A stretch of DNA of 64,000 bases from Pseudomonas fluorescens. Its GTDB lineage: Bacteria; Pseudomonadota; Gammaproteobacteria; Pseudomonadales; Pseudomonadaceae. The position numbers and the translations under genes are program-made. Below the pieces are notes generated by a model, which worked only from the letters and a program-made list of their open reading frames with translations, searched no databases and had not been told where the DNA came from. The DNA lies in NCBI RefSeq assembly GCF_902497775.2, contig NZ_OZ024668.1:5068326-5132325 (forward strand), written 5' to 3'. Every line of letters begins with the position of its first letter. Position 1 is the stretch's first letter. This document shows positions 22,380 through 31,960 of this stretch, in pieces.

Positions 22380-22742
22380 AGACACTTTCTCACCAGGTTC
22401 GCCTCTCACCAAGGCAAATCTTTTTTTAGTACAACCACTTACCATCCACGCCGAACGAATGCCAGCTTTGCGGGGGCAATAGGGGAGCCATTGTTGCACA
22501 GCGACAGGGAAGCCCACAAATTTACGACGAATTGCCGCAAATCCATGTCGCATTTTTGAATGTTTTTAAGCGCGCGCCGTGGTAACGGCATGGCTTGAGT
22601 CTGAAGCGTTTCAGCCTGGACTGCAAGATGGGCTTGTGGCCGGCAGTCTGGGACAGAAAAGCCTGCCGCGCAGTACGCAGCAGGCTTGACCGATGTTCAG
22701 GAGTCGCTCAGCAGGTGGCGGGGGTAGTGCCACCAGGCTATA
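22380..22742. other. gltB leader and damX-gltB intergenic region (363 bases, no gene)
   Basis: This is the only gap above 300 bases. The part next to gltB is AT-rich in patches and, on the minus strand, contains a run of seven A residues and the hairpin TTTGCCT-N7-AGGCGAA (22398-22418), 19-39 bases before the gltB start. I could not settle a -35/-10 pair. The part next to damX holds that gene's terminator. The open frame through the leader (22380-22553) has no family homology and is not counted as coding. Confidence 0.6.
22659..22687 (-). terminator. Probable intrinsic terminator after damX
   Basis: AAGCCTGC (22659-22666) and GCAGGCTT (22680-22687) form an 8-base stem; on the minus strand the stem is followed by TTTTC. 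It begins 56 bases after the damX stop and precedes the gltB leader. Confidence 0.7.
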
Positions 22743-24344
22743 TCAGCGGGTCGAGGCCAGTTCTTGTTGGACGCTGGCGACGGTACGTGGCCAAGGTTTA
22801 CCAGCCTGGACCTTGGCTGGCAAGGCCTTGATTGCAGCCAGGGCGGCATCACGGCTGGTGAAGTTGCCGTAAGTGATGACGTACAGCGGCTTGCCCTGCA
22901 GGGTTTTCTTGAAGTAGCGATAGTCGCCACCCTGCGCCTTGACGTAGGCCTGGGCCGACGCTTCGGAGCTGGTGCCGAGGATTTGCACGACATAATTGCC
23001 CGGCTTCTGCCCGGTGTACCAGCCACCACCGGCTGCTGGCTTGGCTGCCGGCTTCTCGGCAGGTTTAGGTGCAGGCTTGGCGGTTGCAACCTGGGTTGGC
23101 GCAGGCTTGGCCACAGGTGCAACCGGCTTGCTGACAACTGGCGCTACCGACTGCTGCACAGGTGCAACCGCAACCGGCTGGGCTGGCGTTGGCGCAGGAC
23201 CAGCGGTGACGCCTGCCGGAGGTGCGATAGTGGTGACGGTAGGCGGTGTAGAAGGCTGCAGCGCGGTTTCACCGGCTGGCGTCGATTCTTCGCCTTCACC
23301 CATACCGGTGGACTCGGCCAGTGGGCCACGCATGACCGGTTGCGACTGGCCAACCAGCGGTAGCGGCATCGGCTGCGAGTTGCCGGCGAATTCGATCGCC
23401 GGGCCGCCGTTGTTCGACTGGGCATTACCCGGCTGACCTTCGCCCAGCGGCAGTTGCGCCTGTTCGGCAGGAGCAGTTGGCGCCTGATCACCCTTCTTCG
23501 GCATCAGCACGGCGGCCGCGACAGCGACCACGACAACTGCAGACAGCGCCAGCACATGTTTCTTCGGCATATTGAACCCCATTGATGGTCGCTTCGCCGT
23601 GGTACGGCTGGCGATCATGGCTTCGATCAAGGTATCGCGGGCGACCTGGTTGATATTCCCGGGCCAGCCGTCAGAGTTTTGGTGAATATCAACGATCTGT
23701 TCACTGCTGAACACCTCGATGCCCCGCCCGGCACCTTCCAGGCGCTGCTCGAGGTATTCACGGGTTTCTTCTTCGCTGTAGGGCTCAAGCTCGATGACGT
23801 GGAACCGCTCCTGCTCGGCATTGAGCTCTTCCAGCCCGGCGATCAATGAAGGCTCGCCAAACAGGAATACATGCGGACGCCCTTCAGGGGTACCCGCCGC
23901 CAACTCCAGCAAGGCTTGGAGTGCCGACTCGCCAAGTTGTTCCGCATCGTCCACCAGCAGATAGACTTCCTGCCCGGTCAGTGCCAACTGCACCACCTGG
24001 GCAAGGATGTCCGGGACTTCAGCCTGGGCCACGCCCAGCGACTGGGCAACCTGGCCAAGCAGGCTGGCGGCATCGCTGGCGCCACGGGCGGAAACCACCA
24101 CGCTTTGCACCGATTGTTTGTTGGTGCTGGCCACCAGCGCCTGGCGCAGCAGGGTCTTGCCACTGCCTTGAGGGCCGGTGACCACCAGCAGCAGCTGGCT
24201 GTAGCGCGCCAGGTGATGCAGTTGGCCGAGTACCGGCTTGCGCTGGGCAGGGAAGAATTTGAAACCCGGTACCCGTGCAGCAAAGGGGTCGTGGTTCAAC
24301 TGGTAATGGCCGAGAAAGGCCTCGTCGGCATGCAAACTAGTCAT
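22743..24344 (-). CDS. damX: DamX-like protein: AAA ATPase domain, TM helix and SPOR domain
   Basis: The 533-residue protein has an ExeA-type P-loop ATPase domain (Walker A GPQGSGKT 57-64, Walker B VYLLVDDAEQ 127-136), one membrane helix (about 263-281), a long Ala/Pro/Val-rich periplasmic linker (about 285-450) and a C-terminal SPOR domain (about 450-528) that in this family binds denuded septal peptidoglycan. The order aroK-aroB-damX is the same as in E. coli, where DamX is a division-ring protein; there the ATPase part is missing or reduced, so the Pseudomonas version is the fuller form. It starts 16 bases after the aroB stop. Confidence 0.88.
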   Translation of the reverse strand: MTSLHADEAFLGHYQLNHDPFAARVPGFKFFPAQRKPVLGQLHHLARYSQLLLVVTGPQGSGKTLLRQALVASTNKQSVQSVVVSARGASDAASLLGQVAQSLGVAQAEVPDILAQVVQLALTGQEVYLLVDDAEQLGESALQALLELAAGTPEGRPHVFLFGEPSLIAGLEELNAEQERFHVIELEPYSEEETREYLEQRLEGAGRGIEVFSSEQIVDIHQNSDGWPGNINQVARDTLIEAMIASRTTAKRPSMGFNMPKKHVLALSAVVVVAVAAAVLMPKKGDQAPTAPAEQAQLPLGEGQPGNAQSNNGGPAIEFAGNSQPMPLPLVGQSQPVMRGPLAESTGMGEGEESTPAGETALQPSTPPTVTTIAPPAGVTAGPAPTPAQPVAVAPVQQSVAPVVSKPVAPVAKPAPTQVATAKPAPKPAEKPAAKPAAGGGWYTGQKPGNYVVQILGTSSEASAQAYVKAQGGDYRYFKKTLQGKPLYVITYGNFTSRDAALAAIKALPAKVQAGKPWPRTVASVQQELASTR

Positions 24345-24360
24345 CGGACGCTCATCAACC

Positions 24361-25458
24361 TCAAAGCTGGGCCACGATCGCGCGGTAATCCGCGGCCAGC
24401 GTGGCCTGAAGAATCTCTTTCGGATAGTCGTCGGTGACCACCGCTTCGCCCATGCGGCGCAGCAGGACCAAACGCAGACGACCGTCGAGTACCTTTTTAT
24501 CTACTGCCATGTGCTCCATGAACTGCGCCGGGGTCATTTGCGTCGGTGGCACCACAGGCAAGCCTGCGTTCTGGAACAGACGGATACCACGGTCACGCTC
24601 CTGCTGGCTGATCCAGCCCAGGCGCATGGACATTTCCAGGGCCATGACGGTGCCCGCAGCAACGGCCTCACCGTGCAGCCACACACCATAGCCCATGTGG
24701 GTCTCGATGGCGTGGCCAAAGGTGTGGCCCAGGTTCAGCGTGGCGCGCACACCCGATTCGCGCTCATCGGCGCCCACCACTGCGGCCTTGGCTGCGCAGG
24801 AACGACGGATGGCTTCGGTCAGCGCGACCTGATCGAGGTCGCGCAGGGGCTGCATGTGCTCTTCGAGCCAGCCAAGGAAAGGTTCGTCGCAGATCAGGCC
24901 ATACTTGATCACTTCGGCCAGACCCGCCGACAGCTCGCGCGGCGGCAGGGAATTGAGACTGCGGGTGTCGATCAGCACCGCGTTGGGCTGATAGAAGGCA
25001 CCGACCATGTTCTTGCCCAGCGGATGATTGATGCCGGTCTTGCCGCCCACCGACGAATCGACCTGGGACAGCAAGGTCGTCGGCACCTGGATGAAATCCA
25101 CGCCGCGCTGGTAGCAGGCGGCGGCAAAGCCGGCCATGTCGCCGATCACCCCGCCGCCAAGCGCTACCACGGTAGTGCGGCGGTCGTGGCGGGCGGTAAG
25201 CAGCGCATCGAAGATCAGTTGCAGGGTTTCCCAATTCTTGTAGGCCTCGCCGTCGGGCAACACCACCGGCAGTACCGAATAGGCACCCAGGGTCTTGCTC
25301 AGACGCTCGAGATAGAGGGGCGCGACAGTCTCGTTGGACACGATGGCGACCTGCCGGCCGGCAATGTGCGGCGCCAGCAGTTCAGGCTGATCCAGCAAGC
25401 CTTCGCCAATGTAGATCGGGTAGCTACGTTCGCCCAATTCGACCTTAAGTGTCTGCAT
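24361..25458 (-). CDS. aroB: 3-dehydroquinate synthase
   Basis: The 365-residue NAD- and metal-dependent enzyme turns DAHP into 3-dehydroquinate, step two of the shikimate pathway. Family blocks are [17 protein letters not shown] (about 99-115), the segment [16 protein letters not shown] (about 141-156), and [11 protein letters not shown] (about 246-256) with metal-binding histidines. The family start MQTLKVELG is at 25458; the open frame four codons longer starts with a poorly placed codon. It follows aroK by 99 bases, on the same strand as pilQ and aroK. Confidence 0.97.
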   Translation of the reverse strand: MQTLKVELGERSYPIYIGEGLLDQPELLAPHIAGRQVAIVSNETVAPLYLERLSKTLGAYSVLPVVLPDGEAYKNWETLQLIFDALLTARHDRRTTVVALGGGVIGDMAGFAAACYQRGVDFIQVPTTLLSQVDSSVGGKTGINHPLGKNMVGAFYQPNAVLIDTRSLNSLPPRELSAGLAEVIKYGLICDEPFLGWLEEHMQPLRDLDQVALTEAIRRSCAAKAAVVGADERESGVRATLNLGHTFGHAIETHMGYGVWLHGEAVAAGTVMALEMSMRLGWISQQERDRGIRLFQNAGLPVVPPTQMTPAQFMEHMAVDKKVLDGRLRLVLLRRMGEAVVTDDYPKEILQATLAADYRAIVAQL

Positions 25459-25557
25459 GTGTCCCCACAATGAACTAGGCGCGGCATCGATGGCTCGAAC
25501 CGCGCGATAACGGTGTGCCCTGTCACGGCATGACTGGTCGCCGAGGATAGTCCTGGC

Positions 25558-26076
25558 TTAACGGGGCGGCAACTTCTGCAAGCGCTCGAGAATATCCTGC
25601 ACCACCATCCGCGGCGGCCGTTCGTCGGTTTCCACCACCAGATCGGCAATTTCGCGATACAGCGGGTCGCGAACCTCCAGCAGCGCACGCAAGGTCGCCT
25701 CCGGGTTGGCCGTGCGCAGCAACGGCCGGTTGCGATCGCGCGAAGTACGCCCGACCTGCTGCTCGACCGAGGCATGCAGATACACCACCCGCCCGCCAGC
25801 ATGCAGGGCCTGGCGGTTGGCATCGCGCATCACCGCGCCACCACCGGTAGCCAGCACCACGCCATCGAACGCGCACAGCTCGGCGATCATCGCCTGCTCG
25901 CGGTCACGAAAGCCCGGCTCGCCTTCTTTATCGAAGATCCACGGGATATTGGCGCCAGTGCGCAATTCAATTTCCTTGTCGGAATCCTTGAACGGCAGGC
26001 GCAGCTCTTTGGCCAGCAGGCGGCCGATGGTGCTTTTGCCAGCACCCATGGGCCCCACAAGTATCAAATTTCGCAC
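25558..26076 (-). CDS. aroK: Shikimate kinase
   Basis: The 172-residue kinase phosphorylates shikimate with ATP. The Walker A loop is GPMGAGKST (8-16), the shikimate-binding Asp and Arg lie in FKDSDKEIE (about 33-41) and FRDRE (about 56-60), and GGGAVMRD (about 78-85) is the family glycine block. Length is typical. It begins 4 bases after the pilQ-like secretin stop, so it is probably co-transcribed with the pilus genes, with aroB downstream. Confidence 0.97.
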   Translation of the reverse strand: MRNLILVGPMGAGKSTIGRLLAKELRLPFKDSDKEIELRTGANIPWIFDKEGEPGFRDREQAMIAELCAFDGVVLATGGGAVMRDANRQALHAGGRVVYLHASVEQQVGRTSRDRNRPLLRTANPEATLRALLEVRDPLYREIADLVVETDERPPRMVVQDILERLQKLPPR

Positions 26077-26080
26077 AGAA

Positions 26081-27322
26081 TCAACGACTCACAGCAATCG
26101 CCTGGTCACTCATGATACGCGGAGTCAGGAAGACCAGCAGCTCGGATTTTTTCTCTTGTAGAACATCGCGACGAAACAGCCGCCCAACATACGGCACATC
26201 GCCGAAAAATGGCACCTTGTCGACAACTTTACTTTGCACCGTCGAGTACACGCCGCCGATGACGATGGTCTCGCCGTCATTGATGCGCACCTTGGCGTTG
26301 ACCTCGTTCTTGCGGATCGCCGGCACATGATCCAGGGCATTGAGGTAGTCGGGCTCGTCCTTGGTGACCTTGACCGCCATGATCACCCGGTTGTCCGGGG
26401 TGATCTGCGGGGTTACCTCAAGAGACAGCGAAGCCTCGCGGAAGGTCACGGAGGTGGCGCCACTGCCGCTGGTTTCCTGGTACGGCACCTCGGTGCCCTT
26501 GAGGATCCGCGCGGTTTCCTTATTGGCGGTGACCACCTTGGGCTGAGAGATGATCTCGCCGTTGCCGGTCTTCTCCATGGCGCTGAGCTCCAGATCAAGC
26601 AGCACGTTGTTACGCACCAGGCCCACGCCGATACTGGCCGCTGCGCGATCGACACCAAGATCGACAAAGGTATCGGCGCTGCCCAGGCTCAAACCCTTGC
26701 CCAAGCGGACTTCCCCTCCCCAGCGCACGCCCAGGCTCTTTTCGAAATCGACATTGGCTTCGACGATACGCGCCTCGATCATCACCTGGCGCACCGGCAC
26801 ATCCAGTTCGCCGATCAGCCTGCGCAGTTCTTCCAGGCGCTCCGGCGACTGGCTGGCGACCAGGGTATTGGTGCGCTCATCGACACTCAGCGAGCCGTGG
26901 CTGGCGCCTCCGGCCTCATGGGCCATCAGGGTATGAAAAAGTTCGGCGATATCAGTGGCCCTGGCGTGGTGGATCGGAATCAGCTCGCGCCGCGACCGCG
27001 CTGATCCGGCCAGTTCGGCAAGCGGTGCCACCAACAACACATTACCGTCCTTGCGCTGCTCCAGGCCTTTGCTGCGCAGCACCAGCTCCAGGGCTTGATC
27101 CCAGGGCACATCCTGCAAGCGCAAGGTCACCTTACCTTGCACCGAGTCACTGGCCACCAGATTGACCCCGGAAAAGTCCGCCAGCACCTGTAATACCGTA
27201 CGCACTTCGACATCCTGGAAATTCAGCGACAGCGGCTCACCTGCATACATCTGCTTGCTGGCAAACGCGCCGGCAGACAGGCAACTGCCTATCAGCGCCG
27301 CAATAACACCTCCCTTGCCCAT
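26081..27322 (-). CDS. pilQ: Short PilQ/HofQ-type outer-membrane secretin
   Basis: The 413-residue protein has a signal peptide (cut near A-F-A, residues 19-21), one STN/N0-type domain (about 30-95), an N1 domain (about 105-165) and a secretin domain (about 170-405) with [14 protein letters not shown] and [21 protein letters not shown] motifs. P. aeruginosa PilQ is about 714 residues and starts with AMIN domains that bind peptidoglycan; these are absent. The length is that of E. coli HofQ (about 412). It should form the outer-membrane ring for a type IV pilus or DNA-uptake pseudopilus. It lies 25 bases after the PilO-PilP fusion gene. Confidence 0.88.
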   Translation of the reverse strand: MGKGGVIAALIGSCLSAGAFASKQMYAGEPLSLNFQDVEVRTVLQVLADFSGVNLVASDSVQGKVTLRLQDVPWDQALELVLRSKGLEQRKDGNVLLVAPLAELAGSARSRRELIPIHHARATDIAELFHTLMAHEAGGASHGSLSVDERTNTLVASQSPERLEELRRLIGELDVPVRQVMIEARIVEANVDFEKSLGVRWGGEVRLGKGLSLGSADTFVDLGVDRAAASIGVGLVRNNVLLDLELSAMEKTGNGEIISQPKVVTANKETARILKGTEVPYQETSGSGATSVTFREASLSLEVTPQITPDNRVIMAVKVTKDEPDYLNALDHVPAIRKNEVNAKVRINDGETIVIGGVYSTVQSKVVDKVPFFGDVPYVGRLFRRDVLQEKKSELLVFLTPRIMSDQAIAVSR

Positions 27323-27347
27323 CGATGACCTCCCTGGTCAGCACCTT

Positions 27348-28202
27348 TCAACGCAAGGCGAGTGTTCGCCGCCGCGCTTGCCAGCCTTGGCCGGCGATAA
27401 AAACCTGCTCGATGACGTCGACCTGGCGCTCGCTGATTTCGCTCACCTGGCCCTGATCACGGCCCAGCCGGTCACCCACCTGCAACCGATGCACCTGGCC
27501 ATCGGCCTGAATCAGCGCGTAGTACGCACCGCGACTGGCGAGGCTACCGACCATCTCGAATTGCTCCAGCGCCAGACGCTGCAAAACATCGGCATGCGCC
27601 TGCAGCGCAGAAGGCGCAAAGGGATTGCGCAACACCGCGACGGTTCGTAGCTCAGGAGCCTCTGGCTGCTCCCTCTGCGCCAGAGCCTGCAGCGAGTGAT
27701 GCCGGTACGACCTGACGTGCAGCTCCATGTGCATGAGCTGCGCATCGGCTGGTTTGAGTGAAAGCCCATGCACAGTCACCAGCCGCGGCTGCGCGGCCAG
27801 CTCTGCGAAGAACGCGGCAAGGGCCGAGAAGGTGCCACGCAGGCGTAATTGCAGGGGCAGCTCAAGGTAATGTTCAGCGTGGGATGCTTCGAGCACCTGC
27901 AATTGCTCGATGGCCACCCCGTGGGCCTCGGCCAGGCGGGACAGGGTTTCGAATACCGCAGGCTCGCCGCCCCCCGCCGACAATTGCCAACGGGCTTGCT
28001 GCAGGCGACTGTGCAGCGCTTGCACCTGCTCGGCGCTGCCTGCGCCTTCGAGCGGCATTTGCTCGGCGCCTCGCGCAGCCTGCATCAGCAACGGTTGCAA
28101 GTGCAGGGCGTAAGCCAGGCCCGCCAGCACTGCCAGCAGCCCCACCAGCATCAGGACCTGCACAGGCCAGGCACGCCTTGCCGGGCGGTCCCAGAGGCTC
28201 AC
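27348..28202 (-). CDS. PilO-PilP fusion protein (pilus alignment subcomplex)
   Basis: The 284-residue protein reads as two known proteins in one chain. Residues 1-168 look like PilO: short cytoplasmic start, membrane helix (14-33), coiled region and a ferredoxin-like domain. Residues 178-284 look like PilP: the RNPFAPS block (192-198), LEQFEMVGSL (212-221), then VHRLQVGDRLGRDQGQVSEI (237-256) and VDVIEQV (261-267). Free PilP is a lipoprotein; the fused form has no lipobox, so it is held in the inner membrane by the PilO helix. The start is GTG at 28202, sharing GTGA with the stop of the PilM-PilN gene. There is no stop or frame break between the halves. Confidence 0.85.
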   Translation of the reverse strand: MSLWDRPARRAWPVQVLMLVGLLAVLAGLAYALHLQPLLMQAARGAEQMPLEGAGSAEQVQALHSRLQQARWQLSAGGGEPAVFETLSRLAEAHGVAIEQLQVLEASHAEHYLELPLQLRLRGTFSALAAFFAELAAQPRLVTVHGLSLKPADAQLMHMELHVRSYRHHSLQALAQREQPEAPELRTVAVLRNPFAPSALQAHADVLQRLALEQFEMVGSLASRGAYYALIQADGQVHRLQVGDRLGRDQGQVSEISERQVDVIEQVFIAGQGWQARRRTLALR

Positions 28203-29305
28203 GGCGCAACCTGCAGGGCTGCGATCAACTCGAACGCATGGCCTTGTTCGACCGCACTAATCTGCTGCACCTCGGCAGAGCCGATCAAGGGTGAAGACGC
28301 CAGCTCGTCTGCCAGCTGCGCAACCAGAGAGGCCGACCCGGCGACCCCGGCAAGCTTTAGCACAGCCGCTTCCTGGCCAAGGGCGGTGAGGTACAGACCG
28401 TCGGGCATGGCCCGCTCGACCAGCTCGAACACATCCACTGCCAGATAGCGGCTGGCCTGCAAGCGCCGCAAATGACGCAGCTCATGCAACAGAGCCTCAG
28501 GCTGCAGTTGCGCGTCTTGCTGGCTGAGCGTAGCCAGGCTCCGCGCCTGTTCCTGCACTACGCCGCGAAAATGCTGGTCGATGACTCCGCTGGCAACCGC
28601 AACGAGCAACACGACACTCGCACAACCTGCCTGAAACCTTCGCACCCGCAGCTTATGGCGGCGCTCGCGCCAGGGCATCAGATTGAGCCGCACACCTCCC
28701 ATGGCCAGGCCACAGGCCACGGTCAGGCTCGACCCCACCGGTTCCAGGTCGGCATCGAGCGGCACCGCTGGAGCACGCTGCAGCGCATGGCTATCAATCT
28801 CCAGCACCCTTGCGCTCAGCCCTGCGACTTCAAAAGCGGCCTCCAGCACATCCAGCAACCCGCGATGGCAGGCCGCAACGACCACCTGCACGCTCGTCGC
28901 ATCGCCGGCAGTCGGCTCCAGCACCTGGTAATCCAGCGCGGTATCGTCAAGGTCAAAGGGGATGAACTGCTCGGCGGCATCGTGCAGCCGTGCCGCGACT
29001 TCGGCATCGTTCAGGCCCGCCGGCAAAGCGATCAACTTGCTGATGGCCCGCGTCGCCGGCAAGGCCACAGCGGCCTGCCGACTGCGGCTGCCACTGCGTT
29101 GCAGCGCACGTTTCAAGGCCTGGCCAACCATCTCGGGATCGGCGATCCAGCCGTCCAGCATGGCCGCTGCAGGCAGCGGCTCAAGCGCCCAGGCCCGCAC
29201 GCACCAGGCGCCTTTGCGTCGGTGCAACTGCACCAGTCGGATAGACGGCGGGGCAATTTCTATCCCCAGGAGTGAACCGGCATCCATGCCGAAGCGTCCA
29301 AGCAT
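28199..29305 (-). CDS. PilM-PilN fusion protein with shortened PilM part
   Basis: Residues 1-180 match the first half of the actin-like PilM: GIEIAPPSIRLVQL (14-27), VALPATRAISKLIALP (80-95), AEQFIPFDLDDTALDYQVL (111-129) and the segment LEIDSHALQRA (168-178). About 150 residues of PilM are then missing; VACGLAM (196-202) looks like the PilM C-terminus and runs straight into VRLNLMPWRERR (205-216), the N-terminal motif by which PilN docks onto PilM. A membrane helix (about 226-243), coiled coil and ferredoxin-like domain of PilN follow. The gene is divergent from mrcA and heads the pilus-aroKB strand. Start ATG 29305; a Met at residue 7 is an alternative. Confidence 0.82.
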   Translation of the reverse strand: MLGRFGMDAGSLLGIEIAPPSIRLVQLHRRKGAWCVRAWALEPLPAAAMLDGWIADPEMVGQALKRALQRSGSRSRQAAVALPATRAISKLIALPAGLNDAEVAARLHDAAEQFIPFDLDDTALDYQVLEPTAGDATSVQVVVAACHRGLLDVLEAAFEVAGLSARVLEIDSHALQRAPAVPLDADLEPVGSSLTVACGLAMGGVRLNLMPWRERRHKLRVRRFQAGCASVVLLVAVASGVIDQHFRGVVQEQARSLATLSQQDAQLQPEALLHELRHLRRLQASRYLAVDVFELVERAMPDGLYLTALGQEAAVLKLAGVAGSASLVAQLADELASSPLIGSAEVQQISAVEQGHAFELIAALQVAP

Positions 29306-29362
29306 TGGTTTTTTCCTTGCTGGCGACAGCCGCGCGCGTAACGCGGCGAGTTGAAAAATGCT

Positions 29363-29368
29363 TATAAT
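29363..29368 (+). promoter_or_regulatory. mrcA promoter -10 hexamer
   Basis: TATAAT at 29363-29368, within TGCTTATAATGC, is a perfect -10 sequence; no good -35 is seen at 17 bases, so the upstream TG may help. Transcription would start near 29375, which rules out the in-frame TTG at 29351 as the mrcA start and supports the TTG at 29438. Confidence 0.65.
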
Positions 29369-29437
29369 GCCCAGCGTTTATCCTTTGTCCGCTGGCCCCG
29401 CGCGCAACCCATTCTTCTATCTGGACGCCCAAAAGCC

Positions 29438-31894
29438 TTGATACGCCTGCTGAAGTTCTTCTGGTGGTCTTTCGTCGCAGTCATCTGCGCGCTCGTGCTC
29501 GGTCTGAGCGGCGCATTTCTGTATCTTAGCCCCAGCTTGCCCTCGGTAGAGGCCCTCAGAAGCATCCAGTTGCAGATCCCTTTGCGGGTCTACAGCAGCG
29601 ACGGCAAGCTGATCGCCGAGTTCGGCGAAATGCGCCGCTCGCCCATCCGTTTCGCCGACATTCCGCCGCATTTCATCCAGGCTTTGCTGTCGGCTGAAGA
29701 CGATAATTTCGCCAATCACTATGGGGTCGACCCCAGCAGCCTGATGCGTGCTGCAACACAATTGCTCAAGTCCGGGCACATCCAGACCGGCGGCAGCACC
29801 ATCACCATGCAGGTGGCGAAGAACTTCTTCCTTAGCAGCGAACGCAGCTTCTCGCGCAAGACCAACGAGATTCTCCTGGCCCTGCAGATCGAACGCGAGC
29901 TAACCAAGGACGAGATCCTTGAGCTGTACGTCAACAAGATCTACCTGGGCAACCGCGCCTATGGCATCGAGGCCGCCGCGCAGGTGTACTACGGCAAATC
30001 GATCCGCGATGTGAGCCTGGCGCAGATGGCGATGATCGCCGGCCTGCCGAAAGCGCCGTCGCGCTTCAACCCGCTGGCCAACCCGGTGCGCGCCAAGGAG
30101 CGCCGCGACTGGATCCTGGGGCGCATGTACAAACTCGGCAAAATCGACGAAGCCAGCTATCAGACCGCCCTCGCCGAGCCGATCAACGCCAGCTACCACG
30201 TCCCGACGCCAGAAGTTAACGCGCCCTACATCGCCGAAATGGCCCGCGCCGAAATGGTCGGCCGCTACGGTAGCGATGCCTACACCGAAGGCTTCCGCGT
30301 TACCACCACGGTACCGAGCGACCTGCAGGAAATCGCCAACAAAGCCGTACTCAACGGCCTGAGTGCCTACGATGAGCGCCATGGCTACCGTGGCCCCGAG
30401 TCGCGCTTCCCGGGCAAGACCCGCGACGCCTGGCTGCAGGAACTGAGCAAGCAACGCCCGCTGGGCGGCCTGGAACCTGTAATCGTCACCGAAGTCAGCA
30501 AGACCGGCCTGCAGGTGCTGACCCGCGCCGGCAACCAGGAGTCGGTAGCCTGGGAGACCATGAAGTGGGCTCGCCCGTTCCTCAACACCAATAGCCAGGG
30601 CCGCGCACCGCAGCAGCCCGCTGACGTTGCCCAGGTCGGCGACCTGATCCGCGTGCAGCGCCTGGACGATGGCAGCCTCAAGTTCAGCCAGGTGCCGGGG
30701 GCGCAGAGTGCCCTGGTATCGCTGGACCCGAACAGCGGTGCAATCCGCGCCCTGGTCGGCGGCTTCTCGTTCGAGCAGAGCAACTACAACCGCGCCATGC
30801 AGGCCAAGCGCCAGCCGGGCTCGAGCTTCAAGCCGTTCGTATATAGCGCCGCGCTGGACAACGGCTACACCGCCGCCAGCCTGGTCAACGACGCACCGAT
30901 CGTGTTCGTCGACGAGTACCTGGACAAAGTCTGGCGACCGAAGAACGACACCAACACCTTCCTCGGCCCGATCCGCATGCGCGAGGCACTGTACAAGTCA
31001 CGCAACCTGGTATCGATCCGCCTACTGCAGGCCATGGGTGTGGGCCCGACCATCGACTACATCAGCAAGTTCGGCTTCAACAAGCAGGACCTGCCACCCA
31101 ACCTGTCCCTGGCCCTGGGCACCGCGACCCTGACCCCGATGGAAATCGCCACCGGCTGGAGCACCTTTGCCAACGGCGGCTACAAGATCAGCCCGTACCT
31201 GATCGAGCGCATCGAAAGCCGCAACGGCGAGACCCTGTTCACCGCCAACCCGCCGCGGGTACCGCAAACCGAGCAGGTCGAAGCCGGCATTGCCGCGCCC
31301 GAGCAGCCGATCACTACCCAACTGCCGGGTGAAGGCTTGAGCACTGTTGCCAGCACCCCGCCTGTCGCCGCTGCACAGCCGCCGGCCGTGGCCGAGCGCA
31401 TCATCGATGCTCGCACCAGCTATATCCTCACCAGCATGCTCCAGGACGTGATCAAGCGCGGCACCGGGCGCCGTGCCCTGGCCCTGGGCCGTACCGACCT
31501 TGCCGGCAAGACCGGTACCACCAACGAATCCAAGGATGCCTGGTTCTCCGGCTACAACGCCGATTACGTGACCACCGTGTGGTCCGGCTTCGACCAGCCG
31601 GAAACCCTCGGCCGTCGCGAGTACGGCGGCACCGTGGCGCTGCCGATCTGGATGAGCTACGTGGGTGCCGCACTCAAGGACAAGCCCAACCATGCCCCGG
31701 CCGAGCCGGAAGGCATCCTCAGCCTGCGCGTCGACCCGGTCAGCGGCCGGGCGGCGACACCGAGCACGCCGAATGCCTACTTCGAGCTATTCAAGGCCGA
31801 AGATACGCCACCATCGGTCAACGAGCTGGGCAACGGCAGCGCGCCGGGCAGCCCGCTGCCAGCGGATGAGGCGGCGCCGATCGATCTGTTCTGA
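29438..31894 (+). CDS. mrcA: Penicillin-binding protein 1A (bifunctional transglycosylase/transpeptidase)
   Basis: The 818-residue class A PBP has a cytoplasmic start, one membrane helix (LLKFFWWSFVAVICALVLG), a GT51 glycosyltransferase domain with SAEDDNFANHYGVD and GGSTITMQVAKN, an OB-like insert, and a transpeptidase domain with S462-x-x-K465 (PGSSFKPF), SRN and AGKTGTT. It polymerises and cross-links peptidoglycan at the inner membrane. The start is TTG at 29438, chosen because it gives the family N-terminus (IRLLKFFWW) and lies after the TATAAT promoter. Divergent from the pilus genes, as mrcA is from hofM in E. coli. Confidence 0.95.
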   Translation: MIRLLKFFWWSFVAVICALVLGLSGAFLYLSPSLPSVEALRSIQLQIPLRVYSSDGKLIAEFGEMRRSPIRFADIPPHFIQALLSAEDDNFANHYGVDPSSLMRAATQLLKSGHIQTGGSTITMQVAKNFFLSSERSFSRKTNEILLALQIERELTKDEILELYVNKIYLGNRAYGIEAAAQVYYGKSIRDVSLAQMAMIAGLPKAPSRFNPLANPVRAKERRDWILGRMYKLGKIDEASYQTALAEPINASYHVPTPEVNAPYIAEMARAEMVGRYGSDAYTEGFRVTTTVPSDLQEIANKAVLNGLSAYDERHGYRGPESRFPGKTRDAWLQELSKQRPLGGLEPVIVTEVSKTGLQVLTRAGNQESVAWETMKWARPFLNTNSQGRAPQQPADVAQVGDLIRVQRLDDGSLKFSQVPGAQSALVSLDPNSGAIRALVGGFSFEQSNYNRAMQAKRQPGSSFKPFVYSAALDNGYTAASLVNDAPIVFVDEYLDKVWRPKNDTNTFLGPIRMREALYKSRNLVSIRLLQAMGVGPTIDYISKFGFNKQDLPPNLSLALGTATLTPMEIATGWSTFANGGYKISPYLIERIESRNGETLFTANPPRVPQTEQVEAGIAAPEQPITTQLPGEGLSTVASTPPVAAAQPPAVAERIIDARTSYILTSMLQDVIKRGTGRRALALGRTDLAGKTGTTNESKDAWFSGYNADYVTTVWSGFDQPETLGRREYGGTVALPIWMSYVGAALKDKPNHAPAEPEGILSLRVDPVSGRAATPSTPNAYFELFKAEDTPPSVNELGNGSAPGSPLPADEAAPIDLF

Positions 31895-31906
31895 TGGGCA
31901 GGCCCC

Positions 31907-31939
31907 ATCGCGGGCGTAGGAGCGGGCTTGCCCCGCGAT
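31907..31939 (+). repeat. REP element, single arm, left of terminator
   Basis: GTAGGAGCGGGCTTGCCCCG (31916-31935) is the REP core with ends that fold on themselves. It is in opposite orientation to the REP arm at 32008-32031, so the two bracket the terminator between convergent mrcA and maeB. Confidence 0.85.
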
Positions 31940-31960
31940 AGTGGTTCCCACCCACAAAAA

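Noticed and set aside
22380..22553. Extension of gltB by 58 codons upstream
   Set aside because: GltB must start with a short propeptide just before Cys15 (DNCGFG); the longer N-terminus would place the nucleophile far inside.
29351..29437. Upstream TTG start for mrcA giving 847 residues
   Set aside because: It overlaps the TATAAT promoter box, and the extra 29 residues are not part of the PBP1a family N-terminus.
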